Positions 60,401 to 64,000 of a stretch of DNA of 64,000 nucleotides are shown piece by piece; position 1 is the first letter of the stretch; every line of letters begins with the position of its first letter. A program made the position numbers and the translations under genes. The notes beneath the pieces were generated by a model that saw only the letters and a list, made by a program, of their open reading frames with translations, searched no databases and had not been told where the DNA came from. The DNA comes from Bemisia tabaci (lineage: Eukaryota; Arthropoda; Insecta; Hemiptera; Aleyrodidae): contig NC_092795.1 in NCBI RefSeq assembly GCF_918797505.1, positions 5,365,434 to 5,429,433 of the forward strand. The letters are read 5' to 3'.

Positions 60401-61082
60401 TCCAACCGTTCAATCAGCTGGTGAATCAAACACGCTGCTCCTACTGATAAAGTATCAATACTCTGCTGAAACAGAGCTTCGGACGAATTTCCTACAGGTG
60501 GCTCTGACTCCGAGCCCAACTCGTATTAAAATATTTGATTCATTATAATCTTTAAAAATGACATCGTTGTCAATCAAAAATTACAATTAGCAAACAATCG
60601 TTTTGACCAAACGAGAGACGTTTTTATGATGTTGATCGGTATGTTAACTTCGATTGCAAGAGGTCATGTCCGCGAAAATCATGCAGGTGAATAAAAAAAA
60701 AACTTCATTGAACAGGTCGAGACGGAACCATGTACAAGTGGGAGTTTGTTCCGTCTATCGAACTTGCGGAAGTTCGAGCATCGCTCAAAGCCGAGGGTTC
60801 GAGCGCCCGATTAAGGACTCTTACCATGGCTAGACTTACCGCGGCAGGCGCGACTGCACCTGCATTCTTGCAGCGCGGCTTGCGCCGCCACACTTCAGAC
60901 AGAGGTGTGCAGAGAGAGAAGTATGTTCGTAGACGGTACTATGACTCCCCCTTAAGAATCCTAGATTTCCCAGAAAAAAACAGTGAGTGTATTGCACCCA
61001 AGAGGTATAGCCTTGTGAATAGTTTTGAGAGGTAAATTGAAGAGCTTTCTGGAAAAAGGGCACATAGCAAAAAATAGCGTTT

Positions 61083-61223
61083 GAGAAAAATGCATTCTAA
61101 GTTTCCATCATTAATTTCTGGCCACTGATGGTACCTTTTACCGCAGCTTGGACTCCCGATTTCGAATGAAAGTCACTGTCAGTGGCCATAGAGTAATGAT
61201 CAAAACTTCAAATGCATTTCTCT
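61083..61223. mobile_element. Small palindromic MITE
   Basis: gagaaaaatgcattctaag faces cttcaaatgcatttctc. ggccactgatgg pairs with gtcagtggcc inside. Confidence 0.6.
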
Positions 61224-61429
61224 CCAACGCAATTTTTTGCTGTATGTATCCTTATTCCGGAAAGCTCCTCAATTGGCAAACAAGTTACTGCTGTAACATT
61301 AAAATTTGTCACAGAACTTTTTGAATAGCGCATGGGTACAGCAACATTTATATTAGCATAATATAATATAACATAATGCAGATTTAAAACACATTTTGTT
61401 ATATTTCGACGTGAAACTTCCAAACCCTT

Positions 61430-61660
61430 GTACCTCGGTTTGTGACGTTGCAAACTTCCTGTCATACTTTATTTTCAAAAGAACAACTGCTCAACGTTCA
61501 TTCTTTAAAATTTTCGTGATTTTTCTGCTTGGTGTGAAGAAATGTCCGTGAAAACTTTACGAAATAATGTTTACTTGCTCTCAAAAAAGAGAATAGTGGG
61601 AGTGGAGATTTTTAAACACAGCAAAAGAGATACCGTCACTTCCCGGCCGAAGTATCACAG
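61430..61660 (-). mobile_element. Family K sequence, inverted
   Basis: acgttgcaaacttcctgtca and tactttattttc are the complement of the family K block near 3240. Confidence 0.55.
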
Positions 61661-61663
61661 AAG

Positions 61664-61851
61664 CCATGCGACGTTTCAAATTTCCGCCGCCATTTTATTT
61701 ATTTAAGTAGACATTGTTCAACGAGGTTTTCCGAAAATTTCACGGAATATTTTTCGCTGCCGATAAAGTTCAGTGAAATTTTCAAATAGATTCAACCAAC
61801 AATTTCTGCGTAAAAAATGAAATTGCGGCGGAAATTTTGAAACGCCGCATG
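61664..61851. mobile_element. Palindromic MITE
   Basis: catgcgacgtttcaaatttc on the left faces gaaattttgaaacgccgcat on the right. Confidence 0.75.
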
Positions 61852-62144
61852 GTGCCTGTGATATTTAGGTCGGAGGTTATACGTGGTTTGAGAATTACAT
61901 CGTCGATTTGGTCAAAGCAACATCGAAACACCAAAGCAATTTGTTTTCTTAAGTGGAAATTTTTCCCGAATATTTTGTCAGTGCACCTTGTCAGTCCGAT
62001 CGACGAAACTTTTGCCGGTGAAAGTTGCTCCGTCGATTTCCTCAAAAAAAGGACCCTGCAGATACTGATCCCTTCCTCAACACGGCAGGAACGATGATAA
62101 AGAACGCAAGTCGAGGGTGGATCTCTCTCGCTTACGTTGAACGT

Positions 62145-62204
62145 CCGTCACGTCACGCCGTCACGTCACGCCGTCACGTCACGCCGTCACGTCACGCCGT
62201 CACG
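62145..62204 (+). repeat. 13-bp minisatellite, ~4.6 copies
   Basis: ccgtcacgtcacg repeated exactly four times plus eight bases. Confidence 0.95.
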
Positions 62205-62796
62205 CATGAGCGCTCTAGACGTTACATGTTCTACCTGGGGTTGGCATGTACACGTATTCCTCACGGATTCCGAAGGTACCGACACGGGCCGCATGGGTTG
62301 GGGCGCAAGTCACTGCGAACATGTCTCACCACCTCACTTCAGAATACTGGTGAAACGACGCACGGACATTTGAATGTTGCCATATTCCTTCAAATAAACT
62401 AATAATTTCTCCGATCAGTGGTGAATACTCCCGATTAAAATTCTCACGTACGCTAGATTGAGTCACGAATTAAAGTCTCAGAAAGATTCAACACACAATT
62501 CTCACAGGTTTCTCGGAAAGTTCGTTCTGTTTTGGGAGAAATCTGACGAAGTCGGGATTTTGGTACGTTTCTCTACGTTAACCGATCGAAAAATAACGTT
62601 TTTCGGTGGAGTTGGGCAACGCCGTTTGTCACTTGGAGTTACCGTACGAGTCACTTCGTCAAGACGGAGGCTCCCCGATCGGAAAGAACCGCTGAAATTT
62701 TTACAGCTTCCTTCGCTCTTGATCGATTCTTGGCGAGCGCTTGCCGAACTGAGCAGCATCCCTCGGTTTTTGCAAAGGGGAACGGAACATCAGTGA

Positions 62797-62935
62797 GCTG
62801 ATTATTGAAATGGACGGACAAAGCAAAAGGTAACGCGAAAATGAAGCGATCCTTTCGGCGAGGGCGCAGGCGGTTGGTTGTGATGAAAAAAGCAGATAAG
62901 TAATAGACTAATTAACGGAAATCCTTAACCAAAAG
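62797..62935. mobile_element. Family N fragment
   Basis: gagctgattattgaaatgga and aagtaatagactaatta resemble the start and middle of family N. Confidence 0.45.
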
Positions 62936-63310
62936 ATATATCGAACCGCTATCGAATACGATCTACTAAAGTCGCCGAGAGACGAATATTTTCGAGACCT
63001 CGCAGTAACGATTCAAGCAATGGGGGATGCAAAAGGTTACTTTTCCCCTTTGACGCATTCATGCTTGTATGTGCATAGGATTTCCATGAAACATAGTCCC
63101 TTTTATATGCATAAATACGTCCTAATGATGATTGATGAGCAGCTTATCGAGCAAAAAACGAACAAAATCGCTCTTAATGGCGTGAGTTTGTAACTCGATT
63201 TCAGCAGGAGCCCCAGGAAGATATATGTAAGGATTTTTATATGTAAACCAGAGCTCACGCGGAAAGTAAGTTACGCTTTTACGTTAGAGGGGCGACGACC
63301 TATTCTAATA

Positions 63311-63562
63311 CTGCCGTGCCAAGGAAAAACGCCGTATGAACCTTCAGACGTTGCCAAATTTCCTCCAATAAAAATCGAATTTACTGAGAAAATTGTGAAT
63401 ATTTGTTTCCAAAATGTTCACTCATTGTTTTACGCAGTTTAATCTAAATGTCTGAAAATTTCAAGTACAAATATGCATACATTTCGTCAAAAACACATGT
63501 TTTATCGCAGAAAATTTGGCAACTCACGAATGTTCATACGGCGTTCTTCCTTAGCACGGCAG
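63311..63562. mobile_element. Family A element with AATA duplication
   Basis: Starts ctgccgtgccaaggaaaaac, ends cttccttagcacggcag. AATA lies on both sides. Confidence 0.93.
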
Positions 63563-63566
63563 AATA

Positions 63567-64000
63567 GTCCATCGGGGATTTAATCGCAAGAGCCGGCAAC
63601 GACGGAAGTGTCACTTACAATCTGGGCTCCGCGGCGGGTAAAAGCGCTCTTTTCCGGTTGTATGATTGTTTAATGCGGAGGAAATCCAGATCTCCTGTGG
63701 AGGGTGGTGGTGGTGGAGGGGGGGAGGGGTTGATGCCTTGTTGTTGAGAGCCCATGAATAAAGAAACTCGGGGTTTTTTTTTCGCGTGATTTTCGTTTTC
63801 GACCAGCCCCGCTGGCGATACCCTTGAGGATTGAGCGCCTTGAATTCAAATGCAACACTGAGAAAAATTTAGTTGTTTTGATTACTAAAGTGGTAGCGTC
63901 CCATCTGAACTTCTTAGCAATGGAACCCCAATCAATAAGAGTGTTTTCTTTTATCGAGAGTCGTATTTTGATGGTTTAAGGTCATAGATTTGCAAAAACT
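63567..64000. other. No recognisable gene
   Basis: Contains a G-rich run (63700-63735). Nothing else recognised. Confidence 0.4.

Noticed and set aside
62025..62402. Frame with repeated RHAVT/SRRHVTP residues
   Set aside because: It is a translation of the 13-bp minisatellite.

Overview
Eukaryotic genomic DNA, AT-rich, with spliceosomal introns and many short inverted-repeat transposons: it reads as an insect chromosome. The repeat style reminds me of a hemipteran such as a whitefly, but that is an impression, not something proved here. No bacterial or viral gene set is present.

One protein-coding gene is well supported. It lies on the + strand from 4909 to 29934 and encodes an M13 (neprilysin-like) zinc metallopeptidase. 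I traced 18 coding exons with GT/AG borders and matching phases, which give a 758-residue protein with a signal peptide. The zinc site HELSH, the glutamate of ENIAD, the NAFY substrate motif and the C-terminal His and Arg are all intact. The start-codon exon has a splice acceptor just before its 5' UTR, so the promoter and a non-coding first exon lie further upstream. A poly(A) signal follows the stop codon at 30169. The only doubtful exon is number 6, where two acceptors compete beside an inserted inverted-repeat element.

Introns and flanks are filled by mobile-element remnants. Family A is a ~250 bp element with CTGCCGTGCTAAGG ends and 4-bp target duplications. Family B is a ~164 bp hAT-like element with 8-bp duplications. 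There are at least a dozen other palindromic families, a tRNA-derived SINE, and several retroposon-like poly(A) tails.

From 30.2 to 64 kb I find no intact gene. The region holds a CpG-rich island (about 36.0-36.6 kb), a second GC-rich stretch (40.6-41.3 kb), a non-autonomous hAT-like element with near-perfect duplications (43.3-44.1 kb), and a 2.3-kb inverted-repeat element carrying a ~160-bp tandem array (45.1-47.35 kb). Next comes a MULE-like element with a transposase remnant (47.37-48.22 kb). Beyond it are large fold-back structures (48.5, 50.4-51.1 and 53.7 kb), a tandem duplication interrupted by a transposon (54.7-56.0 kb) and a 13-bp minisatellite (62.15 kb).
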